Shown here: positions 6,280 to 6,885 of the stretch, piece after piece
How the letters are laid out: every line of letters begins with the position of its first letter
Numbering within the stretch: the first letter of the stretch is position 1
Assembly (NCBI GenBank): GCA_050330975.1
Contig: JBHJHK010000229.1
Span: forward strand, 1-6,885
Origin: JBHJHK01 sp050330975
Lineage (GTDB): Bacteria; Pseudomonadota; Gammaproteobacteria; Competibacterales; Competibacteraceae
Length of the DNA: 6,885 nucleotides
Direction: 5' to 3'
The notes under the pieces: generated by a model
The model's database searches: none
Seen by the model: only the letters and a program-made list of their open reading frames with translations
What the model was told of the DNA's origin: nothing
Made by a program: the position numbers and the translations under genes

Positions 6280-6473
6280 GACATGCTCCCGAATTGGCGC
6301 AGCATCGGCGCCGGCAAGGTCAAGGCCAGGACCGGTAGGGCAACGAGGTTGCGCACCGGATTGCGGCAAAACAACAGGTAAGGCGGCGTGACATAGGCCT
6401 CCAGGTATACCAGTAGAGTCCGCCAAGACACCCGTAAAAATCCAGGGTTATACTCGCCTTTGCCGTAGTCCAT
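6276..6473 (-). CDS. Possible small hydrophobic protein coupled to the amidohydrolase
   Basis: A 65-residue reading frame from ATG 6473 (MDYGKGEYNPGFLRVSW) to a TGA that overlaps the amidohydrolase GTG as GTGA, a hallmark of translational coupling. The middle is hydrophobic and aromatic (TLLVYLEAYVTPPYLLF, about 19-35), then RNPVRNLVALPVLALTLPAP, so one or two short membrane or amphipathic segments are possible. Codon use (many CTG, GCC, GTC, CCG) resembles the neighbouring genes. Against it: no Shine-Dalgarno precedes the ATG, the start is only 16 bases from the divergent plus-strand gene, and any promoter would lie inside that gene. I do not recognise the family. Confidence 0.42.
   Translation of the reverse strand: MDYGKGEYNPGFLRVSWRTLLVYLEAYVTPPYLLFCRNPVRNLVALPVLALTLPAPMLRQFGSMS
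6425..6454 (+). promoter_or_regulatory. Candidate promoter of the Gly-Gly-tailed protein gene
   Basis: A -35-like AAGACA (6425-6430), an 18-base spacer and a -10 TATACT (6449-6454) point rightward. Transcription would start near 6461, about 29 bases before ATG 6490. The -10 is 5/6 and the -35 is 4/6 to consensus. It lies within the possible small minus-strand gene. Confidence 0.45.
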
Positions 6474-6474
6474 C

Positions 6475-6481
6475 GAGGGAG
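6475..6481 (+). promoter_or_regulatory. Shine-Dalgarno of the plus-strand gene
   Basis: GAGGGAG lies eight bases before ATG 6490, a good match and spacing. It supports this start and the reality of the plus-strand gene. Confidence 0.7.
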
Positions 6482-6489
6482 ACTGTTCC

Positions 6490-6882
6490 ATGCGCCAGCT
6501 CACCGTCCAAGACAAGGCCAACATCGGCCACATCCTCCAGCAATTTCCCCTGACGGTCACCGCCGACGCCATCAGCGTTGCAACCCTCATTCGCTTGCGG
6601 GTCACCCAGGAAGTGGAGCGCTACAATCTAGACCCCAGCGGTGGATTCCGCGGCCTGGTTCAGCTGAGCCATGGCGAGGTGGCACGCAATGGCCATCGAA
6701 TCGTCCAACGCCGGCGCATCGACCCTGAGGCCCAGGTACAACGCGCCCTAGAGGCCTTTGGGGAGGGGGGATTTATCCTGTTGGTCAACGATCGCCAGGT
6801 GGAGCACCTCGACGAGATGATCGCCGTGGACGACACTACCAGGTCCACCTTTAAGCGCCTGGTGCCCTTGGTGGGGGGATAG
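6490..6882 (+). CDS. Uncharacterised 130-residue protein, candidate ubiquitin/MoaD-like fold with C-terminal Gly-Gly
   Basis: The only plus-strand gene, complete, with a good Shine-Dalgarno and a candidate promoter. No named family is recognised. The stop follows directly after Gly129-Gly130. Residues 98-130 (from LVNDRQVE to LVPLVGG) align without gaps with the last 33 residues of ubiquitin (from IFAGKQLE to LRLRGG) and resemble the MoaD/ThiS ending (VNG...GG). Residues 20-46 (PLTVTADAISVATLIRLRV...) could be the first hairpin and helix of a beta-grasp fold. The region 47-95, rich in Arg and Gly, would then be an insertion. MoaD and ThiS are usually about 65-90 residues, so this is longer. 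If right, the Gly-Gly could be adenylated by an E1/MoeB-like enzyme for sulfur transfer or protein conjugation, but no such gene is in the window and the gene ends three bases from the edge. Being a gene is near certain; the fold is inference by eye. Confidence 0.85.
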   Translation: MRQLTVQDKANIGHILQQFPLTVTADAISVATLIRLRVTQEVERYNLDPSGGFRGLVQLSHGEVARNGHRIVQRRRIDPEAQVQRALEAFGEGGFILLVNDRQVEHLDEMIAVDDTTRSTFKRLVPLVGG

Positions 6883-6885
6883 CAC

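Noticed and set aside
6280..6426. N-terminal extension of the amidohydrolase from ATG 6426
   Set aside because: The extra 49 residues are not family-like, while GTG 6279 has a well-spaced GGGAG and begins exactly at the conserved N-terminal strand.

Overview
The window is GC-rich DNA carrying five good genes on the minus strand (one cut by the left edge), one probable small minus-strand gene, and one plus-strand gene at the right edge. The HemN-type enzyme ends in a proteobacterial-looking tail, and the metallo-beta-lactamase and sulfide:quinone reductase proteins also look proteobacterial. I therefore infer a sulfide-handling proteobacterium, perhaps gammaproteobacterial. This rests on protein style only; there is no rRNA or other marker gene.

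Layout, in the direction of minus-strand transcription (right to left). At 6490-6882 a plus-strand gene encodes a 130-residue protein that ends exactly in Gly-Gly and has a ubiquitin/MoaD-like C-terminal third. Diverging from it, a possible 65-residue hydrophobic protein (6276-6473) overlaps by four bases the GTG start of a metal-dependent amidohydrolase (5032-6279). After a 160-bp gap with a tandem repeat and a stem-loop comes a HemN-type oxygen-independent coproporphyrinogen III oxidase (3459-4871). Next is an AT-rich control region (about 3277-3380) with a clear promoter and a perfect 16-bp tandem repeat. It drives a three-gene sulfide-oxidation operon: a persulfide-dioxygenase-like MBL-fold protein (2388-3251), a rhodanese-like DUF442 domain fused to a type II sulfide:quinone reductase (489-2288, TTG start), and the first 158 codons of a SulP anion permease (1-474).

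How the genes work together (inference from known families): the reductase half of the fusion oxidises H2S at the membrane and leaves sulfane sulfur on a catalytic cysteine. The fused sulfurtransferase domain is placed to accept or relay that sulfur. The MBL-fold dioxygenase would oxidise persulfide to sulfite, and the SulP permease would move sulfite, sulfate or a related anion across the membrane. The tandem repeat just upstream of the promoter is the best candidate operator for a sulfide- or persulfide-responsive regulator.

The least explained part is the right end: a candidate ubiquitin-like protein with a free C-terminal diglycine, 16 bp from the start of a possible divergent small gene. 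Its partners, if any, lie outside the window.
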